This document shows, one piece after another, positions 53,691 to 60,463 of a stretch of 64,000 nucleotides of DNA (position 1 is its first letter; every line of letters starts with the position of its first letter). The stretch is from Acidobacteriota bacterium (lineage in GTDB: Bacteria > Acidobacteriota > UBA6911). The stretch is taken from positions 1-64,000 of the forward strand of contig JAAYAJ010000031.1 of NCBI GenBank assembly GCA_012719455.1, read 5' to 3'. The position numbers and the translations under genes are program-made. The notes beneath the pieces were generated by a model that did not search any database, was not told the origin of the DNA, and saw only the letters and a program-made list of their open reading frames with translations.

Positions 53691-55433
53691 CTAACGCCAT
53701 TCGTCGATCGACACCCCTCTCCCTCCCATGAAATCGGTGAGGAACCACACGCTCGCGGTTTCACCCCCCGCCACCACCGTGCGGATGTTGCGCGCGTTGG
53801 GGAGGTGCTTGATCAGCGTCTCCCCCGGGACTTTCAGCCAGGTGGCGTAGGGTTCGAGCCCCTGCCGTCCCAGGGGGGCCATCATGCCGGAGGTGATCGA
53901 GTTGGCCCAGTAGGTGGCCGCGGGCACTTCCGAGTTTTTGGACAGCCACTCCCCCAGCGCCCCCTTGCTGGCAAACCCCTGGGTGTCCCTGAGTTGCCGG
54001 GCGACCGAAGGGTCCATGATGAGGGTGGCCGAGCCGGTGGCCGCCAGCACGCGGGTGAAATCGCGCATCAGCAGCTGCGGGGCGTAGTGTTCCACGACCG
54101 AGCCGGAGCAGTTGACGAAGTTCCAGCCCGAGAAGATCGTCAGCACGCTGGCCTCGGGCGGGTGCCCGTTCTCGACGTGGACCGGCTTCCACCCTTCGGG
54201 GAGCGCCTCCTCGTTTTCGGCCAGGGTCAGGTTGTTGTAGCGCAGCGGGTTGCCGAGGGAGGAGAATCCGGTCTCCCCCTCCTTGTACCCCTGGATGATG
54301 TTGTGGATCAGGTTCATGCTGCGGCCGATGACGCTGTTCGCCTCCGCCGTCGGGCTGAGGACCCCGATGCCGGAGTTCATCCCGATCTCCTTGCGGATGG
54401 GGCCGTTCAGGAGGACCATGCTGGCGTTGGAGGTAGTGGAGTCCATGTAGGGCACCTGGCTCGCCAGGGCCAGGATGACGGGGAGGTATTCAGGCTTGGC
54501 CCCCGCCATGACGGCGATGATGGCCACCTTCTCCACGGTGAAGGGGCGGGAGGTCCCGAAGGTGCCGGCGTCCTTCTTCACCAGTTCATCGGGCCGGTGG
54601 CTGGTCCCCTTGAGCATGGCCTGCACCCTCTCCTCCGTCGGGAGGATGACGGGGTTGAAATCGGTCCACCCGCGGTCCTTGAAGAGGCGCTGCAGGTTGT
54701 CCTCGGTGTCGGGGGGGAGGAACCTGGGCTCCGCGACCGCCTCGGGCGGTGTTCCCGATACCTGTTCCTCCGCGGTCAGGGGCGCGGTCAGCGCATCGAT
54801 GATGGCGGGCATGAGGCTCTTGCCGCTGACGCGGTCCTTCCCCAGGAGCCACTCCCCCAGCTTGTTTTCAGGCAGGCCCGAAAAGGGGTAGGGGACCCCC
54901 ACGAAGCGCAGCGGCATGCCGGTGCTGTATTTCTGGTGGGGGCCGGTGCCGAAGGAGACGATGTTTTCGTTCGAAAGCGAAACGGTGGGAATGCCGTACT
55001 CTCTTTCCAGGGTCATGCCGAAGCGGCTCACGGCCGCCAGGCACCCCCATCAACCGGCCACGCCGAGGATCACCCCCCCGGCCCGGCTGGCGGCGATCTC
55101 CTTCCAGAGCGCCGGGTCGTCGGAGACGTAGCTCCCGTTCTTGAGGCGGCGGATGATTTTGACGCCGGGCATGTTGGCGCCGAACCACCGCTCCATCTCC
55201 TCGAGCACCGGGGTGCGCCCGAGCCCCTCGTAATTCATGTCCACCAGGTAGACGGTTTTCCCTTCCAGGGTGCCGGCGCGCGGCGCCAGCGGCACCCGCG
55301 GGGCGAGCTTTTCGGTGACGGCCGGGTTGAGAACCGTGATGAGAGGTTTCGCGGAGTCCTCGGCCCGCGCCGGAACGCCGGCCAGGACGGTTCCCGCCAG
55401 CAGCACGAGGGTGACCAGGCTTGTGGATGACAT
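53691..55433 (-). CDS. Predicted UGSC-like selenoprotein with in-frame TGA (Sec128)
   Basis: One reading frame of 581 codons interrupted only by TGA at 55050-55052. Read as selenocysteine, it gives a 580-residue exported protein: signal peptide (TSLVTLVLLAGTVLAGVPARA), a domain LAPRAGTLEGKTVYLVDMNY, then GGVILGVAGUWGCLAAVSRF with Sec128 and Cys131 as a U-x-x-C redox pair, followed by LEREYGIPTVSLSNE. This layout resembles the UGSC family of bacterial selenoproteins, though the motif here is U-W-G-C. A SECIS-like hairpin lies just downstream (55016-55043). The part from about residue 150 on contains conserved-looking segments without a family I can name (KVAIIAVMAGAKPEYLPVILAL, GWNFVNCSGSVV). 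GGAGGAG precedes the ATG at 55433. Selenocysteine genes are not in the window; without them it would be a nonsense allele. Confidence 0.75.
55016..55043 (-). promoter_or_regulatory. Candidate bacterial SECIS element
   Basis: In the mRNA after the TGA: lower stem TGCC/GGCA, a small asymmetric internal loop, perfect upper stem GCGGC/GCCGC, and apical loop CGTGA. The loop G is 19 nt after the TGA, inside the 16-37 nt window required of bacterial SECIS elements, which also ask for a G among the first loop bases. Confidence 0.65.
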
Positions 55434-55583
55434 CTTCTCCTCCGATGAAAGTTCGAACCAGTGGTTCGATTCTAGCACGGCGGCGGGAGAATTCCCGCCG
55501 AAGAAACCGGGGCGGCCCGCGTGGTTTTGTGTGATAATTCGGACATGCCGGCCGACGGCGGCCGGTTATGCCCGGAGGGAGCC

Positions 55584-56330
55584 ATGGTACAGGAAGGAAC
55601 GAAACCGAAAAGGAAATGGCCGGTGCGGCTGGCGTTGTGGGTCGTCCTGATCGTGGCCGCGGCCGCGGGCGGGGTTTATGTCGCCGACCGGCTGCTGGTG
55701 GCGCCCCGGCGCGCGCTCGAGCGGCAGATCGAGGACCAGCAGCTCGAGATTGCGCGGCTGGGGGAGCGGAACCAGCAACTCGAGACCTACCTCAGGCTCC
55801 TCCGCTTCACCGAGCGGCGGGCGCGCATCGAAGTCCTGGACCAGCGGTTCGACGGGGCCGGGGTGCCGGTCTCCACCGTCCGGTTCACCGAGATCGACGG
55901 GGCTGGAAACCCGGTCACGGTGGCCCGGGAATTCACGCTCGCCGGGCGGGAAGTCTTCATCGATACCATGACCATCCGGTTCGAGGACCATTTTGTGGAG
56001 CAGGGGGACCCGCTCAAGGGGCGGGCCCTGATGCTGTTCCGGAGGATTTTCACGAGCGGTATGCGGCCGGAAGATGGGCACGTGTTGGATCGGCATGGGC
56101 TGCCGCCCGAGGTCTACGCCGAACGCAACGCCGCCTCCGACTTCGAGAAACAACTGTGGGCGAGGTTCTGGCAACTGGCCGGTGACGAGGAACTGGCGGC
56201 CCGGTTCGGGGTGCGCGCCATCCACGGGGACGCCCCTTACACCCGGCTGGAGCCGGGCCGGGTCTATCACGTGACGCTGCGGTCCACGGGGGAGGTCAGT
56301 ATCACCCCGGGTTCGAGACTGGTCGGTTAG
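55584..56330 (+). CDS. Membrane-anchored coiled-coil protein, unknown function
   Basis: Protein of 248 residues not recognised as a named family. A basic N-terminus (QEGTKPKRKWPVR) precedes one transmembrane helix (LALWVVLIVAAAAGGVYVADRLL), then a coiled coil (APRRALERQIEDQQLEIARLGERNQQLETYL) and a soluble beta-rich domain of about 150 residues beginning RRARIEVLDQRF. It is probably exposed to the periplasm. The start at 55584 has GGAGGGAG; an alternative ATG at 55545 lies exactly six bases after an extended -10 (TG-T-GATAAT, 55530-55538) and would be leaderless. The 3' end overlaps the convergent thioesterase gene by 29 bases. Confidence 0.75.
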   Translation: MVQEGTKPKRKWPVRLALWVVLIVAAAAGGVYVADRLLVAPRRALERQIEDQQLEIARLGERNQQLETYLRLLRFTERRARIEVLDQRFDGAGVPVSTVRFTEIDGAGNPVTVAREFTLAGREVFIDTMTIRFEDHFVEQGDPLKGRALMLFRRIFTSGMRPEDGHVLDRHGLPPEVYAERNAASDFEKQLWARFWQLAGDEELAARFGVRAIHGDAPYTRLEPGRVYHVTLRSTGEVSITPGSRLVG

Positions 56331-56787
56331 CCGGCCTGTACATGGTTTCCGGGAGGCGTACGCCCACGACCCTGCCCCGGACGCACTCCACCCCGCCGGC
56401 CAGGATGCGCACGGAGACCACCGCCTTGCGCCCCTTCAATTCCTCGATCTTTCCGCGGATTTCCAGCTCGACGCCGATCGGGGTGGGGCGCAGGTAATGT
56501 ACTTCGAGCGAGGCGGTGACGAAGCGCTCGATCCCTTCTTCGGGCCGGGCTCGGGAGGCGGCGTCCGTGGCGACGGCCATGGCATGGCAATCGACGAGCG
56601 AGGCCAGCAGCCCGCCGTAGACGAAGCCGGGCATGGAGGTGTGCCCCGGCTCCGGCCGGAAGCGCGCCACCATTTCGTCCTCCTCCCGGCGGCTCTTAAT
56701 TTGCAGTCCCCCGGGATTGAGCCGCCCGCATCCGTAGCAGTGGCTCATGTCGTCGGGATAGTCGTCCTGGACGGCGCGCCGGTTCAT
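56302..56787 (-). CDS. PaaI/HotDog-fold thioesterase
   Basis: Protein of 161 residues. N-terminal zinc-ribbon-like CYGCGRLNPGGLQI, then the PaaI signature GHTSMPGFVYGGLLASLVDCHAMAVA and VHYLRPTPIGVELEIRGKIEEL. Such enzymes hydrolyse acyl-CoA thioesters as tetramers; the G-F-x-x-G-G-x-x-A-x-x-D helix carries the active-site Asp. ATG at 56787 overlaps the stop of the DUF4126 gene by four bases, so both are made from one mRNA. Confidence 0.9.
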   Translation of the reverse strand: MNRRAVQDDYPDDMSHCYGCGRLNPGGLQIKSRREEDEMVARFRPEPGHTSMPGFVYGGLLASLVDCHAMAVATDAASRARPEEGIERFVTASLEVHYLRPTPIGVELEIRGKIEELKGRKAVVSVRILAGGVECVRGRVVGVRLPETMYRPANRPVSNPG

Positions 56788-57359
56788 GCCGCGATCTTTC
56801 TCCGGAAGAGCTTCCGGCCGAAAACGATTGCCAGGATTACGGCTCCGGCCAGGAACAGGGCCGCGATGATCACGGGGATGAAGAACGACAGGATGGAGGA
56901 GCCGAAGGCGGTCGCGTGTTCCCCCGTGGCCACCACCGGGTTGCCTATTCCCGCGGTCTTCGCCGTGGAGGCCAGCCGGGCGAGCACGGTGCCGCCCTGG
57001 ACCGTGGCCGCCATGCCGCCGCCGACGATGAATCCCGTTGTCCATTTGAGCAGGTTGTTGTCGATCGGCAGCACCGACGTCAGCAGCAGCGTGCCGGCTC
57101 CCAAGGCCATGGGGGTGGCGATGGCATCGAGCAGGTTGTCGACCACCGGGACGTAGTAGGCGATGATTTCCAGCACGGTGGCGGTGCCGAAACAGACGAT
57201 GGCGGGCCACCCGGCCAGCCATTCGAACCCCTCGTGGACGGGGAGGAATCCCAGGTGGGCGCCGATGGCGGCGGCCAGCATCGGCACGAACACCCTGAAA
57301 CCGGCGCTGGCGGCCAGGCCGATTCCCAAAGCTACAGCCGTAATCGTTTCTTTGTCCAT
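56784..57359 (-). CDS. DUF4126 family membrane protein
   Basis: Protein of 191 residues with five or six hydrophobic segments. The GLAASAGFRVFVPMLAAAIGAHLG start, the central VVDNLLDAIATPMALGAGTLL and GGGMAATVQGGTVLARLAST match the DUF4126 family, function unknown. I start at MDKETITAVALG (57359). A TACTAT -10 (57367-57372) seven bases upstream implies a leaderless mRNA; MVGMDKE at 57368 is the longer alternative. First gene of a two-gene unit with the thioesterase. Confidence 0.85.
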   Translation of the reverse strand: MDKETITAVALGIGLAASAGFRVFVPMLAAAIGAHLGFLPVHEGFEWLAGWPAIVCFGTATVLEIIAYYVPVVDNLLDAIATPMALGAGTLLLTSVLPIDNNLLKWTTGFIVGGGMAATVQGGTVLARLASTAKTAGIGNPVVATGEHATAFGSSILSFFIPVIIAALFLAGAVILAIVFGRKLFRRKIAA

Positions 57360-57423
57360 GCCGACCATAGTACGCTTTCCGGATCCAATAGGAAAGACGG
57401 CCGGCCGCCCGGAATCCCGGGGC

Positions 57424-57457
57424 AAAAAAAAGGGAGGGCCGCAACCGCGGCCCTCCC
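57424..57457 (-). terminator. Strong intrinsic terminator of the OmpA-like gene
   Basis: On the minus strand GGGAGGGCCGC, loop of four, GCGGCCCTCCC, followed directly by eight T. It lies 26 bases beyond the stop at 57483. Confidence 0.93.
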
Positions 57458-57482
57458 CGTCCTGCATGTCGGCCCGGACAGG

Positions 57483-58733
57483 CTACTTCTTTTCGTAGTA
57501 CTCCGTCTGGGCGTTGAACGTGGCCTCGATCCGGCGGTTCTGGGCCCGCCCTTCGGCCGTATCGTTCGAGGCGACCGGTTTTTCCTCGCCGTAGCCCTTC
57601 GTCGCCAGGCGGTCGGGACTGATGCCGAAGTTCTCGACCAGGTAGTTCTTGACGCTGTCAGCGCGTCTCTGCGACAACCCCATGTTGTACTTGGCCGCGC
57701 CGACGCTGTCGGTGTGACCTTCGATCACGGTCGACGTCTGCGGGTACTTGTTCATGAAGTCGGCCACTTCCTTCAGCCGCTCCCGGTATTCCGGCTTGAT
57801 GTCCGTCTTGTCGGTGTCGAACTGGATGTCCAGGGTCTTGGAGACCTTTTTCTGGATCAGGATCGGGCACCCGTCGGGAGTGACCTTGAGGTCTTTCGGC
57901 GTGTCGGGGCACTTGTCGAGGTAGTCGTAGACGCCGTCACCGTCGGTGTCGAAGGGGCAGCCGTTGCTGTCGACCTTCACCCCCGCCGGGGTGTTCGGGC
58001 ACTTGTCGAGGTAATCGTAGACGCCGTCACCATCGGTGTCCAGGGGACAGCCGTCGCTGTCGACCTTCACCCCCGCCGGGGTGTTCGGGCACTTGTCCTT
58101 GCTGTCGACCACGCCGTCATTGTCGCTGTCGGGCTCGGGCTCGGGCGCCGGTGGCGGGGCGGGCGCAGGTGCGGGCGCCGGCGCCGGGGCCGGCTTCTGC
58201 TTGCCGCCGAGGAGGAACTCGACGCCCATGGTGACCATCAGGTTTTCATTGAACGGCTTGGTGGGAAGGACGCGGCGGAAATCCGCCCTCAGGGCGATGT
58301 TTTCCGTGAGGAAGCCCTTGATCCCGGCCCCGAAATTGGGGGCCACCCGGGCGTGACGGTCCGTCGTCGGCCCGTTGAGCCAGAACCAGCCGATGCCGCC
58401 GGCGACATAAGGGACGAGGCGCTGATTGGGCGCGAGGTGAAACACCGCGTCCTGACGCAGCATGTACCCGTCCAAGGCTTCGCCGCCGGGTTTCGGCGTC
58501 GCCCTGAGGTAGTTGAAAGATCCTTCCAGGCCGAACACCTTCGTGGCGTTGTAGCCGAATCCGAGCCCTCCGGTCGGGGCGTGGTCGAGCGGCTCGCCGT
58601 CCTCGAAGAAATATCCCCCCGCCTGTGGAGTCAGGGAAAAAGAACCTTCACGGATCTGGGCGGAACCCAGGCCGGGGAATCCCAACAACAGGCCGAGAAC
58701 CCCCGCGCTGAACCAAGACAACTGCTTTTTCAT
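57483..58733 (-). CDS. OmpA/OprF-like outer-membrane protein with calcium-type repeats
   Basis: Protein of 416 residues. Signal peptide (MKKQLSWFSAGVLGLLLGFPGLGSA), an eight-stranded-barrel-like N-terminal half (residues about 27-205), a Pro-Ala linker (APAPAPAPAPAPPPAPEPEP), three thrombospondin type 3-like repeats (DSDNDGVVDSKDKCPNTPAG and DTDGDGVYDYLDKCPNTPAG units) and a C-terminal OmpA peptidoglycan-binding domain (LDIQFDTDKTDIKP, VIEGHTDSVGAAKYNMGLSQRRADSV, NRRIEATF). It anchors the outer membrane to the wall, possibly with calcium-stabilised repeats. AAAAGGAGAAG precedes the ATG. It ends in a strong terminator at 57424-57457. Confidence 0.95.
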   Translation of the reverse strand: MKKQLSWFSAGVLGLLLGFPGLGSAQIREGSFSLTPQAGGYFFEDGEPLDHAPTGGLGFGYNATKVFGLEGSFNYLRATPKPGGEALDGYMLRQDAVFHLAPNQRLVPYVAGGIGWFWLNGPTTDRHARVAPNFGAGIKGFLTENIALRADFRRVLPTKPFNENLMVTMGVEFLLGGKQKPAPAPAPAPAPAPPPAPEPEPDSDNDGVVDSKDKCPNTPAGVKVDSDGCPLDTDGDGVYDYLDKCPNTPAGVKVDSNGCPFDTDGDGVYDYLDKCPDTPKDLKVTPDGCPILIQKKVSKTLDIQFDTDKTDIKPEYRERLKEVADFMNKYPQTSTVIEGHTDSVGAAKYNMGLSQRRADSVKNYLVENFGISPDRLATKGYGEEKPVASNDTAEGRAQNRRIEATFNAQTEYYEKK

Positions 58734-58822
58734 ATCTTCTCCTTTTCGTGCGACTTCTTGACTCTGTCCGGCGCAAGCAGCGGGCCGGCCTTGCCCTGTA
58801 CATATTTTTGCTAAAACCACTA

Positions 58823-58831
58823 TGTTACACT
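58823..58831 (+). promoter_or_regulatory. Extended -10 candidate before the cupin-GRE operon
   Basis: TG-T-TACACT; transcription from here would give a leader of about 175 nt before the cupin ATG at 59013. No -35 at the usual place. The region 58734-59012 otherwise holds nothing I can call. Confidence 0.3.
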
Positions 58832-59012
58832 TATCGGCCCCGCTGTCAAAGCTTCAAAGAAAAAGCCTTTGCAGAAAAAATCCCTTTCCCGGGGTGTCCG
58901 TCGACCGCCCGGATCCCGATCCGATTGACAAGGGGCGGCACATGGAATTTAATGATTCCAAGACGCGCGTCGGCGCCGGGGGCGCGGCGCCCATTCAAAG
59001 AAGGAGTCCCGC

Positions 59013-59474
59013 ATGTCAGAAGGAAAGACCAGGCCGAAAGCCGTTTTTTCCACCAACGTGAAGTTGCCGCCGGGCGTTCACGATTTTGAAGGAGACGGTC
59101 CAGCGGGAGAGCCGGCCGCCGGGCCCGACCCCATTCACCGGGTCATCTACATGGACGACCGGGTGGTTCCCGGTTCGTTCTACGTGGAGGCGGTATGGGT
59201 GACCGGGTCGGTGCCGACGGTTCATCCCGTGCACCGTCACGATAACGATGAAATCCTGGGCTTCGTGGGGAGCGACATGGCGAACCCTTCCGAACTGGGA
59301 GCCGAGATCGATCTCATCGTCGACGGGGTCAAGACGACGATCACCAAGACCTGTTTCGTGCATATCCCCGCGGGATTGGAACACGGGGGGCTCTGTTTCC
59401 GGAAGATTGACCGGCCGGTTTTCCAGATCGCCATGCTGCGGCAGGACAAGTTCGAAAGCGAGCCGCCCACCTAA
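59013..59474 (+). CDS. Cupin-domain protein next to a glycyl-radical enzyme
   Basis: Protein of 153 residues with one cupin barrel: metal-binding motif 1 is VHPVHRHDNDEILGFVG (two His and a Glu), motif 2 is FVHIPAGLEHGGLCF. No signal peptide. AGAAGGAG precedes the ATG. The gene lies 33 bases before the glycyl-radical activase, so it probably belongs to the same operon. It may bind or isomerise a substrate or product of the radical enzyme; no characterised homologue comes to mind. Confidence 0.8.
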   Translation: MSEGKTRPKAVFSTNVKLPPGVHDFEGDGPAGEPAAGPDPIHRVIYMDDRVVPGSFYVEAVWVTGSVPTVHPVHRHDNDEILGFVGSDMANPSELGAEIDLIVDGVKTTITKTCFVHIPAGLEHGGLCFRKIDRPVFQIAMLRQDKFESEPPT

Positions 59475-59507
59475 GCCGGCCGCGATGGAAAGGCCTGCGG
59501 CGCGCGT

Positions 59508-60443
59508 ATGGATATAACCGGCGAAAACAATCCGGCCCGGACGGCCGTCATCGTCAATATCCAGGGTTTCTCCCTCCACGACGGTCCGGGGATCCGCACG
59601 GTCGTTTTTTTCAAGGGGTGCCCGCTCTCCTGCCGATGGTGCGCCAACCCCGAGACCCTCTCGGCCGAGCCCCAGGTCGGATTCCTCGAAACCCTCTGCG
59701 CCGGCTGCGGCGGATGCGCCGCCGCATGTCCGAACGGCGCCATCCGCACCGGGGAAGGGGACCACCGCGTCGATTATGCCCGCTGCACCGGCTGCGGGGT
59801 TTGCGTGGAGGCCTGCCCGGACGGCGCCCTGGTCCGCTACGGCGAGCGGATGACGGTGGCGGAGGTGTGGGACGAGGTCCGGCGCGACCGGATCTTTTAC
59901 CGGAGTTCGGGAGGAGGGGTCACCGCCTCGGGCGGGGAGCCCCTGCTGCGGGCCGGTTTCGTGCGGGAGCTTTTCGAACTCTGCCGGGAAGGGGGGATCG
60001 ACACCTGCATCGAAACCTGCGGCTACGCGAGCCGCGAGGCGCTCGGGGAAGTTCTTTCCGTCACCGACCATTTCCTCTTCGACCTGAAACTGATTGACCC
60101 GGCCCGCCACCGCGCCCATACCGGCAGGGAAAACGGACCGATCCTGGAAAACGCCCGCCTGCTCGCAAAGAGCGGGGCCGACGTCCTCTTCCGCCAGCCG
60201 GTGATTCCCGGCCTGAACGATTCCCCGGACGACATCGAGGCCACCGCGGCCTTCCTGTCCGGCCTGGGGCTCGAGACCCCCCGCCTGGAGCTGATGCCTT
60301 ACCATAAGTTGGGCCAGAGCAAATACCGGGCGCTTGGTATAAAATACCCGATGGACGAGCTCGGCCCCGACGGGCACGAGCGGGCCGAGCAGGTACAAAA
60401 GGCTTACCTGGACCGCGGCATCCACTGCACGGTTTCGAGGTGA
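59508..60443 (+). CDS. Glycyl-radical enzyme activating protein
   Basis: Radical SAM activase of 311 residues. The SAM cluster is C-P-L-S-C-R-W-C (FFKGCPLSCRWCANPE), followed by two ferredoxin-type [4Fe-4S] motifs, CAGCGGCAAACP and CTGCGVCVEACP, which mark the longer activases of glycerol dehydratase, 4-hydroxyphenylacetate decarboxylase and arylalkylsuccinate synthase type rather than PflA. TASGGEPLLRAGFV is the SAM-binding GGE region. It installs the glycyl radical on the enzyme encoded next; the genes touch or overlap. Confidence 0.93.
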   Translation: MDITGENNPARTAVIVNIQGFSLHDGPGIRTVVFFKGCPLSCRWCANPETLSAEPQVGFLETLCAGCGGCAAACPNGAIRTGEGDHRVDYARCTGCGVCVEACPDGALVRYGERMTVAEVWDEVRRDRIFYRSSGGGVTASGGEPLLRAGFVRELFELCREGGIDTCIETCGYASREALGEVLSVTDHFLFDLKLIDPARHRAHTGRENGPILENARLLAKSGADVLFRQPVIPGLNDSPDDIEATAAFLSGLGLETPRLELMPYHKLGQSKYRALGIKYPMDELGPDGHERAEQVQKAYLDRGIHCTVSR

Positions 60444-60463
60444 GCACGCGATCGGAGACTGAC

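Noticed and set aside
55050-55478. Interpretation of the TGA-split gene as two genes or a simple frameshift pseudogene
   Set aside because: Both parts are in one phase, no other lesion is present, the downstream part lacks its own ribosome binding site, and a SECIS-like hairpin follows the TGA.
58822-59061. Short frames between the OmpA-like gene and the cupin gene
   Set aside because: They overlap the cupin start, have no good ribosome binding site except that of the cupin itself, and show no recognisable domain.
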